Virus record (IMG/VR): IMGVR_UViG_3300042885_001030
Location: 1-31,867 of that record
Reading direction: 5' to 3' (one strand)
Length of the DNA stretch: 31,867 nt
DNA from: a virus
Shown here: piece after piece, positions 16,791-23,337 of the stretch
How positions within the stretch are numbered: the first letter of the stretch is position 1
Layout: each line of letters begins with the position of its first letter
Notes under the pieces: generated by a model
The model's input: only the letters and a program-made list of their open reading frames with translations
The model's database searches: none
What the model was told of the DNA's origin: nothing
Program-made: the position numbers and the translations under genes

Positions 16791-17090
16791 ATGAACACAC
16801 AACAAATTTTAGAAACAACATTTGACCAAATGCCTAATCACTTTACTAGCAGAGAATTTGCCAAACGTGCAAGAATCAATGGTTTGGTAGAAGATAAATT
16901 CTTTGCACAGGGCAATGCTGGCAACTTCTTGCATGCAAGAGCATTTCAAACAACATCAAACAGGTGTTGGTCAAAGTCAAAAATCGAAACGCAATCCGAA
17001 GTGCAAATCAAAATTGAACAGGCTATTGCATTATTGAAATTTCATGGTTACAAAATTATGAAACAAGAAACCCAATACACCGAAGTATGA
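16791..17090 (+). CDS. Hypothetical early protein
   Basis: A 99-aa protein (MNTQQILETTFDQMPNHFTS...). The first 60 residues, with FTSREFAKRARINGL and GNFLHARAFQTTSNRCW, have the look of a small winged-helix or HTH fold, but I cannot name the family. It follows the exonuclease by 13 bases, and its stop overlaps the next start as ATGA, showing coupled expression with the HTH gene. Confidence 0.65.
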   Translation: MNTQQILETTFDQMPNHFTSREFAKRARINGLVEDKFFAQGNAGNFLHARAFQTTSNRCWSKSKIETQSEVQIKIEQAIALLKFHGYKIMKQETQYTEV

Positions 17091-17296
17091 AACACCCATT
17101 AAGCGACATCATAGATGAACATTATGGCACCATGCAAGTATTTGCCAAACGTATGAAGATACACAGGCACACCGCCAGCAAATACTACAACAATCCAGAA
17201 GCGATGCCCTTTGGAATGGTTGTCAAACTTTGCAAGCGAGCTGGCGTCAACATCAATGTAATAACCAAAGCAAGACAAGGAGGGGAAAATGATTAA
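17087..17296 (+). CDS. Small Cro/CI-like helix-turn-helix protein
   Basis: A 69-aa basic protein: MKHPLSDIIDEHYGTMQVFA then KRMKIHRHTASKYYNNPEAM contains a helix-turn-helix (about 14-36), and MVVKLCKRAGVNINVI forms a further helix. The size and order match single-domain Cro-type regulators. It is the best candidate for a repressor acting on the phage's palindromic sites, though no lysogeny genes accompany it. The ATG overlaps the preceding stop (ATGA). Confidence 0.65.
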   Translation: MKHPLSDIIDEHYGTMQVFAKRMKIHRHTASKYYNNPEAMPFGMVVKLCKRAGVNINVITKARQGGEND

Positions 17297-17699
17297 CGTA
17301 AAAGAACTTCGCATCGGCAACTTGATAGAATGTCATGTGATTGATAACGTCGACGGAACGGACGAATGGGTCGACAACTACGTAAACTATGATGACATCG
17401 GTTGGCTCAGTTTGCAAAAGAATGATGAGCGCTATCGCCCAAAGGTGTTGACTGAGGAAATGTTGGTGAAGTTTGGATGTATTGAGCATGAAAATAGGTA
17501 TTGGGATTTTCTGCACGATAGTAGTATTTATGGTAATGTTTTTGAAACGCTTGTGTATAATTTAGATGACCAAAGTTTTATTGTGTCTAGCTGCGATCAA
17601 TGTGGTTATGTTGTGCCATGCAAATACGTCCACCAACTCCAAAACCTATACTTCGCTTTGACGGGAGAAGAACTCGAAATAAAGGAGGTTAGCAAATGA
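17289..17699 (+). CDS. Hypothetical protein with LRIGN motif
   Basis: A 136-aa protein that begins INVKELRIGNLIE and ends KYVHQLQNLYFALTGEELEI, a pairing I know from many short Bacteroidota and phage proteins of unknown function. The middle is beta-rich, with CDQCGYVVPC as a possible metal site near residues 100-109. A strong AAGGAGG lies 5 nt before the ATG. It overlaps the HTH gene by 8 bases. Confidence 0.75.
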   Translation: MINVKELRIGNLIECHVIDNVDGTDEWVDNYVNYDDIGWLSLQKNDERYRPKVLTEEMLVKFGCIEHENRYWDFLHDSSIYGNVFETLVYNLDDQSFIVSSCDQCGYVVPCKYVHQLQNLYFALTGEELEIKEVSK

Positions 17700-17797
17700 T
17701 AGTAGGAATAATCTTCATAGCTTTTACCGTGCTAGTGATAGCTGGCGCACTAATCAATTTAATTAAACAGATCAAAAAACAAAATGACAAACAATAA
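17696..17797 (+). CDS. 33-aa single-transmembrane micropeptide
   Basis: MIVGIIFIAFTVLVIAGALI, then NLIKQIKKQNDKQ and stop: one transmembrane helix with a basic tail. A strong AAAGGAGG sits 7 nt before the ATG. The ATG overlaps the preceding stop by 4 bases and the gene overlaps the next by 14, so the spacing fits a real coding unit. A role at the host membrane (for example superinfection exclusion or lysis timing) is possible but unproven. Confidence 0.65.
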   Translation: MIVGIIFIAFTVLVIAGALINLIKQIKKQNDKQ

Positions 17798-18044
17798 AAA
17801 ACAGACAGCGATTGAGTGGTTGATTGAACAAATCACATTAAAGAAATACCCCAATGGAGCTCTTTTGAATCTATTCATCACTGATAAACTGATGGAGAAA
17901 GCCAAAGCAATGGAGCGTGAGCAGATTGAGGAGGCGTGGAATGGTGGAAATTATGCTTATTTCTATTTCAAAGAAACAGGTAGAGATTTTGTAGATGGTA
18001 GTGAATACTACAACGAAATATACAAAGGAGGCTCTGATGAATAA
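17784..18044 (+). CDS. Small hypothetical early protein
   Basis: An 86-aa acidic helical protein. KQTAIEWLIEQITLKKYPNG and KAMEREQIEEAWNGGNYAYF with a final YYNEIYKGG form a pattern seen in many short proteins of Bacteroidota phages, without known function. Its last codons contain the AAAGGAGG that serves the next gene, whose ATG it overlaps by 8 bases. Confidence 0.7.
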   Translation: MTNNKKQTAIEWLIEQITLKKYPNGALLNLFITDKLMEKAKAMEREQIEEAWNGGNYAYFYFKETGRDFVDGSEYYNEIYKGGSDE

Positions 18045-18618
18045 CTACTACACATTCAACAATCAAATCGTGTGCAAGGTCGGTGAGGTCGCGGTCCACA
18101 ACTCAGTGGGTGTACCTGAAGCCCATGCGCTATTCAGGGCCAACGGAAAGTATCTGACCATGGGGATCAATGACTTTGAAAACCACATGAAGCCCGTTGA
18201 ATCAGAAGCGATTGTTCATCTAATTGACAACCAGCGTAAATTAGAGGCGATCCTGGACTGCATGGAGCTATCACATGGTCCAATTGAGTTGTGGGCAACT
18301 GGGCGCAGGTTTAGGTCACAAGTTAGGGCACGTCAAATATTCTTTTGGGCCATGCGCACTTGTACAACTTACACATTAGTTGAAATTAGCAATTTTGTTC
18401 CTGGTAATTATGATCACGCAACGATTATACATGCACGAAAGGCCATAGACAATGAAATTGAAATGATGACAGACGATGTTGTAGCCTGTGTAACACAAAT
18501 TGCGCTGGCATTGGAAGTAAATGGTTGTAATATGGTTTTAAGACGCATGAATGCTTTAATGAATCGTAATAATAATCGCAAAATTTTAATGAAACGTAAT
18601 AGAGAAATCATATCATGA
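18037..18618 (+). CDS. DnaA domain IV-like DNA-binding protein
   Basis: A 193-aa protein starting at the ATG at 18037, 5 nt after AAAGGAGG. Residues about 90-140 read RRFRSQVRARQIFFWAMR, then CTTYTLVEISNF and DHATIIHARKAI. The last motif is the signature of the DnaA box-binding domain IV. The ATPase (AAA+) part of DnaA is absent. The N-terminal 80 residues (KVGEVAVHNSVGVPEAHALF...) are not recognised, and the C-terminus is basic. It may bind DnaA-like boxes to recruit or block host initiation. The next gene overlaps by 4 bases. Confidence 0.7.
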   Translation: MNNYYTFNNQIVCKVGEVAVHNSVGVPEAHALFRANGKYLTMGINDFENHMKPVESEAIVHLIDNQRKLEAILDCMELSHGPIELWATGRRFRSQVRARQIFFWAMRTCTTYTLVEISNFVPGNYDHATIIHARKAIDNEIEMMTDDVVACVTQIALALEVNGCNMVLRRMNALMNRNNNRKILMKRNREIIS

Positions 18619-19001
18619 ACGACCAATTGATTTTTGTTCGTAGAAAAAACAGAACTACAAATCACAAAACTTATAATTCAGCAGTAATCAAAATGGAATG
18701 TCCAAGCGGAAGATTTGTTATAAGTCAAAAAATGGCAACTTTATTAAACGTTGACAACGATGACGGTTTAATGTTTGCTTTCAACAAAACAAAAAGAAAA
18801 GCATACGTTTGCGTAGACAATGATTGTGATGCTTTTATTTTAAGAAGAAAAAACAAAAATTCATTGAGATTTTCAGCGTGTGATTTGATGACTTATTTTT
18901 GTGATGTTTATTCTATTGACATGAAAAATTCTCAAACATATCATTTCAAAATTTCTAATATTTCAAATGACAACAAAATGCATTTGCTTGAATTGTGTTG
19001 A
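18615..19001 (+). CDS. Hypothetical early protein
   Basis: A 128-aa basic protein (MNDQLIFVRRKNRTTNHKTY...) with mixed strands and helices and no recognised motif. A MECPSGRFVISQKMATLLNV segment could be a small beta barrel. It overlaps the DnaA-like gene as ATGA and is the last gene before the leader RNA region. The base composition is more AT-rich than in the recombination genes. Confidence 0.65.
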   Translation: MNDQLIFVRRKNRTTNHKTYNSAVIKMECPSGRFVISQKMATLLNVDNDDGLMFAFNKTKRKAYVCVDNDCDAFILRRKNKNSLRFSACDLMTYFCDVYSIDMKNSQTYHFKISNISNDNKMHLLELC

Positions 19002-19026
19002 TGTTTGAATTTTATTTGTATATTTG
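18998..19026 (+). promoter_or_regulatory. Bacteroidota-type promoter before the leader RNA
   Basis: TTG at 18998-19000, 18 nt, then TATATTTG at 19019-19026, a perfect TAnnTTTG. The start is expected at about 19031, exactly where the first hairpin of the leader RNA begins. The promoter overlaps the end of the preceding gene. Confidence 0.65.
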
Positions 19027-19030
19027 CATT

Positions 19031-19116
19031 GAACGATTGTCGGATAATCGATTCAAAAATTAAAACACTTTTCCCATAAGGGGAGGCATCCGACGCCGAA
19101 CCTTGTGGGTTTTTTA
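19031..19116 (+). ncRNA. Structured leader or small RNA with a 7-bp kissing loop
   Basis: Hairpin 1 (19031-19054) pairs GAACGATT with AATCGATTC (one bulged A) around the 7-nt loop GTCGGAT (19039-19045). Hairpin 2 (19073-19109) has the stem CCCATAAGG/CCTTGTGGG (one G-U). Above it lies an internal loop GGA/GAA able to form tandem purine pairs, then GGC/GCC closing the 7-nt loop ATCCGAC (19088-19094). The two loops are exact reverse complements. Six T's follow hairpin 2. It matches no RNA class I know. It could be an independent small RNA or an attenuator for the gene starting at 19127. Confidence 0.65.
19073..19116 (+). terminator. Intrinsic terminator/attenuator within the leader RNA
   Basis: A 9-bp stem (19073-19081 with 19101-19109) is followed by TTTTTTATTTT. 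It lies between a consensus promoter and the ATG at 19127, only 11 nt from that start, so it could limit transcription of the replication genes. Pairing of its apical loop with hairpin 1 would hold it in shape. Confidence 0.6.
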
Positions 19117-19126
19117 TTTTCAAAAA

Positions 19127-19912
19127 ATGGCGAAAGATCCAGCATTTTTATTCTACCATCAGGACTTCTTCACGGGCGTATCTGACATGACCAATGACGA
19201 GGTTGGCGCATACATTCGATGCTTGTGTATTCAGGCGTCAAAAGGAGGGATAAGTGAAAAACATATGAAATTCATATGTGATACACATGATGTTCATAGC
19301 GCGATCAAAAACAAATTTATTTTCGACCCTGACACTAGTCTTTTTTTTAATGAGCGTTTGAAATCTGAAATTGAGAAGCGTAAGAAATACTCTGAAAGCC
19401 GCTCTAACAATAGAAAAAACCCAAATAAGAAGAATGAAGATATGAGTAACATATCTATTTCATATGTTAAACATATGGAAGATGAAAATGAAAATCAAAA
19501 TGAAGTTGTAATTGAAAAAGAAAAGAGGCCGCGATTTTCAAAACCAACACTTGCCGAAGTCCAAGTGTTCATGTCAGAGGTAAACATGGTTGCAGGTGGT
19601 AAGTGGGATCAAGCCAAGATCCAAACCACGGCAAAAGCTTTCTTCAACTACTACGAGTCCAATGGCTGGCAAGTGGGTCGCTCACCAATGAAAAATTGGA
19701 ACGCAGCTGTCAGAAATTGGATGAACCGCGAACACACACAAACAACAAAACAAAACAATGGAAAATCAAATTCAAGTCGGGAACCACTCGACGCAGCCAC
19801 GATCGCTGCAAAGCATTTCGGAATCCCCATACCTCACGACTCCGAGCCTCGCCAAAATCCGCAAGGACAATCGAATGATGGCAGTTTCTCTGATTATCAA
19901 GTCGTTGACTGA
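19127..19912 (+). CDS. Putative replication initiation protein (DUF1376-like N-terminus)
   Basis: A 261-aa protein. The N-terminus, AFLFYHQDFFTGVSDMTNDE then VGAYIRCLCIQASKG, is the pattern of DUF1376/replication-protein N-termini (winged helix). Then come a Lys/Asn-rich linker (about 95-140), a DnaD-like C-terminal part with KAFFNYYESNGWQVGRSPMK then NWNAAVRNWMNRE, and a Ser/Asn-rich tail. Such proteins load helicase or recruit the host primosome in phages without their own replisome. The start is the ATG at 19127; a TTG at 19103 falls in the terminator stem. The gene overlaps the next by 155 bases. Confidence 0.7.
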   Translation: MAKDPAFLFYHQDFFTGVSDMTNDEVGAYIRCLCIQASKGGISEKHMKFICDTHDVHSAIKNKFIFDPDTSLFFNERLKSEIEKRKKYSESRSNNRKNPNKKNEDMSNISISYVKHMEDENENQNEVVIEKEKRPRFSKPTLAEVQVFMSEVNMVAGGKWDQAKIQTTAKAFFNYYESNGWQVGRSPMKNWNAAVRNWMNREHTQTTKQNNGKSNSSREPLDAATIAAKHFGIPIPHDSEPRQNPQGQSNDGSFSDYQVVD

Positions 19913-20450
19913 GCTGCGCAACACATTGAACATCGATCGCAACATGAGTGAGCAGCAAATTGCCATGTGCGCTGAGGCGATTGTGGATAGTGACGAGTTT
20001 TACATGCTTCGCGCTGAGGACTTCGATCTTTGCTTTAGAAAAGCAGCCCAAGGCGCGTGGGGTGAGTTTTATGGACGCTTAGACCAACCAATGGTATTTG
20101 CCTTCATTCGTAAGTATTCGATTGAACGTGACGCGGCTATTGCAAGAAAACGAGATACTGAATCTGATCGATCAAACGTGTACGATATTTTCCAAACCGA
20201 GCCTATGCAAAAGATCCTTGCCGACGTAAACTCAAAGTTGTTGATTAAAGAACAAGAGAACCAAGTTCAACAACCAAAGCCTGAACGCAAGCTTGACATA
20301 TATCAACTTTGCATGCGTGAGTTTGATAATTTACACCAAACTAATTCCGTTGCAAATTCACCTATAAAAACGATCATGTACAACAATAAAGAAGTAGACA
20401 TTAATGGCTACATAGTTATCCGCGTAGCTGAAATGATTAATGAAATGTGA
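19758..20450 (+). CDS. Replication-associated protein (resembles DUF6633)
   Basis: A 230-aa protein. SPYLTTPSLAKIRKDNRMMA, DRNMSEQQIAMCAEAIVDSD, RAEDFDLCFRKAAQGAWGEF and YGRLDQPMVFAFIRKYSIER follow the pattern I remember for DUF6633, found after replication genes in Bacteroidota phages. The last 25 residues (NNKEVDINGYIVIRVAEMI) are a separate short motif. It overlaps the preceding gene by 155 bases in another frame. The conserved SLAKIRKDNR lies inside the overlap, which supports the early ATG at 19758 over the later ATG at 19875. The family name is tentative. Confidence 0.65.
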   Translation: MENQIQVGNHSTQPRSLQSISESPYLTTPSLAKIRKDNRMMAVSLIIKSLTELRNTLNIDRNMSEQQIAMCAEAIVDSDEFYMLRAEDFDLCFRKAAQGAWGEFYGRLDQPMVFAFIRKYSIERDAAIARKRDTESDRSNVYDIFQTEPMQKILADVNSKLLIKEQENQVQQPKPERKLDIYQLCMREFDNLHQTNSVANSPIKTIMYNNKEVDINGYIVIRVAEMINEM

Positions 20451-20490
20451 AATCTTTTGAGTTTGCTTATTTGTAATGGTTATAAATAAC

Positions 20491-20512
20491 AAAATATTTT
20501 TGAAAATATTTT
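20491..20512. promoter_or_regulatory. Palindromic operator-like site
   Basis: AAAATATTTT, then TG, then AAAATATTTT. The arms are 10-bp inverted repeats, and each arm is itself palindromic. The site ends 19 bp before a perfect -7 box and so covers the -33 region of the promoter for the modification cassette. This is where a repressor, perhaps the Cro-like protein, could act. It could instead be simple AT-rich DNA for strand opening. Confidence 0.45.
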
Positions 20513-20531
20513 TTTATTCAATTAGTTCGTG

Positions 20532-20539
20532 TATATTTG
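20532..20539 (+). promoter_or_regulatory. -7 box of the modification cassette promoter
   Basis: TATATTTG is an exact TAnnTTTG match, 21 bp before the ATG at 20561. The -33 region, where TTTG would be expected, is instead part of the palindrome at 20491-20512 and is only T-rich. Transcription from here would cover the whole AT-rich block to about 25215. Confidence 0.5.
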
Positions 20540-20560
20540 CCTCATCAAACAAACAAAAAC

Positions 20561-20734
20561 ATGGCAACAGTTAAAACAAACCAAAAAATCACCTGCACGA
20601 ACCTTGAAGACGCAAAAGCAAAAGCGAATAACTATTCAAATGGAGTCATAATTGAAAAAAATAAAATTCACTTCGTTGTAAATTACAAAACATACACAGA
20701 GTTGGAGCCATTAGGATATAAGCAAGTAAGATGA
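20561..20734 (+). CDS. Small hypothetical protein, first of the cassette
   Basis: A 57-aa protein (MATVKTNQKITCTNLEDAKA...). The start is the ATG at 20561, not the TTG at 20537, because the promoter's -7 box ends at 20539. It has a helix followed by beta strands (GVIIEKNKIHFVVNYKTYTE). No family is recognised. The TGA overlaps the next ATG by 4 bases. Confidence 0.65.
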   Translation: MATVKTNQKITCTNLEDAKAKANNYSNGVIIEKNKIHFVVNYKTYTELEPLGYKQVR

Positions 20735-20919
20735 AAAAGAAAAAAGAAACGAGGGGCGGTAAACGCCCCTTCTCTGGGCGCAAGTCCATCTACATGGAAA
20801 AAACAAAAGTGTATAGCATTTGTCTTCCATTATCAAAGTATCAAGAAATAATTGATCAAATTAAAAAAATCACAAACAAATACAAAGTAAAAAATGAACA
20901 TTCTGCAAAAAGCAAATGA
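20731..20919 (+). CDS. Small basic protein with a GGKRPFSGRK motif
   Basis: A 62-aa, very basic protein. The N-terminus has RGGKRPFSGRKS, like the GGxRxGxGRK motif of many short phage DNA-binding proteins, then VYSICLPLSKYQEIIDQIKK, which may be a ribbon-helix-helix-type element. The bases coding for the motif contain a strong hairpin (AGGGGCG, loop GTAAA, CGCCCCT, 20752-20770) in otherwise AT-rich DNA. It could be the cassette's own regulator, by position only. It overlaps the next gene by 26 bases. Confidence 0.6.
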   Translation: MKKKKETRGGKRPFSGRKSIYMEKTKVYSICLPLSKYQEIIDQIKKITNKYKVKNEHSAKSK

Positions 20920-21178
20920 AATAGTCAACACTAGATCAGAAGAAAAAACAAGACAGTACGGACCATTTGAAGAAGGAATGGCTAAAGCAGCCAAAATAGC
21001 TTCATTGATCTCTTCAAAAGAAATAACAACAAATGACATGTACAATTGTATGATTGCTCTAAAATTATCAAGACAATCATACAGTCATAAAGAAGACAAT
21101 CTATTAGACATGGTCGCTTATGTTGGTTCACTAAACAATTATCTTGAGCAAAATGAAAGTAATAATAACAAAGGTTGA
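20894..21178 (+). CDS. DUF6378-like protein, possible nucleotide-metabolism factor
   Basis: A 94-aa helical protein. The order KTRQYGPFEEGMAKAAKIAS, then EITTNDMYNCMIALKLSRQS, then HKEDNLLDMVAYVGSLNNYL fits the DUF6378 pattern seen in many phages. The final helix, with E-D-N-x-x-D-M-V-A-Y, resembles the last metal-binding helix of MazG-like pyrophosphohydrolases; that link is my inference. It opens the enzyme block of the putative modification cassette and overlaps the next gene by 26 bases. Confidence 0.65.
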   Translation: MNILQKANEIVNTRSEEKTRQYGPFEEGMAKAAKIASLISSKEITTNDMYNCMIALKLSRQSYSHKEDNLLDMVAYVGSLNNYLEQNESNNNKG

Positions 21179-21401
21179 TGCAAAGCGAAAGTCTAAGCAT
21201 GGAGCATACTATGTTAGATGCTATTTCAAGTCAATTGAAGACAACAAGTCATATAGACTAGACGTTTATGAGTCTCATAGCAAAAGCGCTAGGTGGTTTC
21301 CTTATATTCAACCGCAAGCTATTTTTGATGAGGTCAGAATATTTAGTGGAAATATTTTAGATGGAACAAGCAATTTCAAATTCTTAGGTGTAAAAAAATG
21401 A
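21153..21401 (+). CDS. Small OB-like hypothetical protein
   Basis: An 82-aa protein from the ATG at 21153 (a TTG lies three codons earlier). It is predicted mostly beta: KVIITKVDAKRKSKHGAYYV, then RCYFKSIEDNKSYRLDVY, then ARWFPYIQPQAIFDEVRIF. The pattern could be a small OB fold, but no family is recognised. It overlaps its neighbours on both sides (26 and 4 bases) within the cassette. Confidence 0.55.
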   Translation: MKVIITKVDAKRKSKHGAYYVRCYFKSIEDNKSYRLDVYESHSKSARWFPYIQPQAIFDEVRIFSGNILDGTSNFKFLGVKK

Positions 21402-22291
21402 AAACAGGAATAGTAGGAATAATAAACAACCCGGCAACTTCTATGAACTCACATAGCGCTGGCATGGTCAATATTGTAAAACAACTTTTTGACGCAACAA
21501 TATTGAATGAGTCTGACGATTGGGACGTTTATGACCGTTTGATAATTTATCACGGCGTGAATTTCAGAAAAGATTCGTTCAATATAATTGGAGGCATCAA
21601 TGATAGCGTCATAAAAAGGTGTGAAAAGTTATCAAATTACAAAGGTGATATGAAAACACTTGATGAATTTCAACTAAATTCATTTTCACAAAAGAGAAAA
21701 CTACTCTCGTGGGATAATTTCAAAGACATAGAAACGATATCTTTGCCAGAAAAAAGAAAAATAGTCATAGGTGACTCGCACTCAATAAGTGTATGGCCAA
21801 ACATTGAGTATGCTATATCAAGAAATGACGGCAAAACTCTTTATGGTTTTCTAAAACAAGATAGAGACTTGTCACAATTTGATCATGTCATCATGTATTT
21901 TGGAAATATTGACCTTAGATTCCATCTTTGTAGACAAGACAACCCAAAATCTGCTACAATTGAGTTGTTCAATAGATATTGCGACTACGCTTCAAAATAC
22001 AATTCAACAATAACTATGTTATTGCCAGTAGAAGAAGAAGACAGGAAAATACCGAAGTCTGGACAATACAAAGGAAATAATTTCTTTGGCTCATTAGAAC
22101 TAAGAAAAGAACTGAGAATGGAAGCAAATTTGATTATTGCAAAATCTGGCATTGATTACATAGATTGGCCATCGACATTGTTGAACGAAAATGGCAATTT
22201 GAGTTTTGATGTTATGGAGCCTAGACAATCTGTTCACCTTAGGCCTTCGTATTACATGAATGAATTGAAAAAACAATTAACCTTATTTTGA
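21398..22291 (+). CDS. SGNH/GDSL-fold hydrolase or acyltransferase-like protein
   Basis: A 297-aa protein. Block I, KIVIGDSHSISVW (G125-D126-S127-H128), carries the nucleophile Ser. FDHVIMYFGNIDLRFHL (G169-N170-I171-D172) is the oxyanion G-N block. RQSVHLRP (H280) is the C-terminal His block. The usual Asp three residues before this His is Gln277, so it would work as a Ser-His dyad or with a different acid. The first 110 residues are a separate unrecognised part. SGNH enzymes cleave or transfer acyl groups. The context suggests action on a modified base or its precursor, which is inference. The stop overlaps the next ATG by one base. Confidence 0.6.
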   Translation: MKTGIVGIINNPATSMNSHSAGMVNIVKQLFDATILNESDDWDVYDRLIIYHGVNFRKDSFNIIGGINDSVIKRCEKLSNYKGDMKTLDEFQLNSFSQKRKLLSWDNFKDIETISLPEKRKIVIGDSHSISVWPNIEYAISRNDGKTLYGFLKQDRDLSQFDHVIMYFGNIDLRFHLCRQDNPKSATIELFNRYCDYASKYNSTITMLLPVEEEDRKIPKSGQYKGNNFFGSLELRKELRMEANLIIAKSGIDYIDWPSTLLNENGNLSFDVMEPRQSVHLRPSYYMNELKKQLTLF

Positions 22292-23337
22292 TGGAAAAAA
22301 ATTGCTTTGAAATAAATGAAGATTTGTTAGCTGCTTTAGATCAATATCACATAAAAACAATGCTAATGGAAAAACATGTCATCGAAAAAATACAATTCAA
22401 TGGCTGTTTAGAAACAGAAGTAGACGATGATTTGATATTCAATGTACCAATTTATGATATGGGACAAAGAAAGTACGCTGCGTTTTGTTCTTTTACTGAA
22501 GCAGTATGGAAAAAAGAAAATGACGTAAAAGGCAATGGCATACATTTTGCAAATCATACAATTCTAGAAGATTTTGATTGGTTCATGTTGTTTTATTTGT
22601 TCAGACTCTGCGGTTCTGGAATCAACTACAAGCCAAAGACAAACGATATGTTTTCAAGTTTTCAAAAAACACATGGTTTTGGCAATTTCTGGGCAATAGA
22701 ATCGATACTAAACGGAAAATGTAATACAGAACATTGGCTTAAAGACTTAAGTCAACTGAACAAACCGTATAGCGACAACAAAGGTTATCTTTTGCCACAG
22801 TTTTCTTTCAAAAATACTGATTCTAATCACCTAAAGAAATTTATTTTAAGCTATTCTTCCAAACTTGTTAGACATATCTATGACAAACTACTGTTAGAAA
22901 AGCTAGATATTTACCAAGTCACTGACTTAGGCAATGATTGGTTGAACAAAAATGGATTCAAAAAACAAAACTTTGTTCTTACTGCTTTTGCAGCAGATCT
23001 AGCGGAGTATTTTCCTAATAAAGTTAACCGATTCGGATTAGTATACGCAGGAACAAACGCAACAAAATGCATCAAAGCTATTTTTCCAAAAACAGATAAA
23101 AAAACAAGCGAGTTTGAATACATTAATGCTGTTTTGTTGTTTCAATCAAAGCGATATGGGTTAACACCTATTGATTGTGAGGACTCTAGAAATTGCGATG
23201 TTGTAAGATATTTGCAAGAATATCAATCTAAGCATCACGTTGAAAAAAATAGAGGCAAAAAAATGCACAACAATAGCTTGTTGAAAAAAAAATGGGGCAT
23301 TGAAAAATATTACAAATTCAGCAAACAATTAAAATAA
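22291..23337 (+). CDS. Putative amino-acid:DNA transferase (aGPT-Pplase-like)
   Basis: A 348-aa protein from the ATG at 22291; a TTG one codon earlier is unlikely. LFYLFRLCGSGINYKPKTND then FQKTHGFGNFWAIES (about 98-135), VLTAFAADLAEYFPNKVNRF and GTNATKCIKAIF (about 253), and IDCEDSRNCDVVRYLQEY (about 293-310) form a pattern I recall from the alpha-glutamyl/putrescinyl-thymine pyrophosphorylase group. That group has a DNA-glycosylase-like fold and attaches amino acids to activated hydroxymethyl pyrimidines in phage DNA. The call is from memory and needs a profile search. Here its partner is a cytosine-type hydroxymethylase, so the substrate may be a cytosine base. It overlaps both neighbours by one base. 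Confidence 0.5.
   Translation: MEKNCFEINEDLLAALDQYHIKTMLMEKHVIEKIQFNGCLETEVDDDLIFNVPIYDMGQRKYAAFCSFTEAVWKKENDVKGNGIHFANHTILEDFDWFMLFYLFRLCGSGINYKPKTNDMFSSFQKTHGFGNFWAIESILNGKCNTEHWLKDLSQLNKPYSDNKGYLLPQFSFKNTDSNHLKKFILSYSSKLVRHIYDKLLLEKLDIYQVTDLGNDWLNKNGFKKQNFVLTAFAADLAEYFPNKVNRFGLVYAGTNATKCIKAIFPKTDKKTSEFEYINAVLLFQSKRYGLTPIDCEDSRNCDVVRYLQEYQSKHHVEKNRGKKMHNNSLLKKKWGIEKYYKFSKQLK

Noticed and set aside
17087-17296. Evidence for a temperate phage
   Set aside because: A Cro-like HTH protein alone is not enough; no integrase, excisionase, partition gene or attachment site is visible.
19031-19116. Match to a known small ribozyme (hammerhead, twister, pistol)
   Set aside because: The conserved core sequences of these classes as I know them are absent; only the kissing-loop layout is supported.
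20752-20770. Terminator from the GC-rich hairpin AGGGGCG/CGCCCCT
   Set aside because: There is no T-run after it and it lies within the coding frame for GGKRPFS; it may just reflect the codons for Gly, Arg and Pro.
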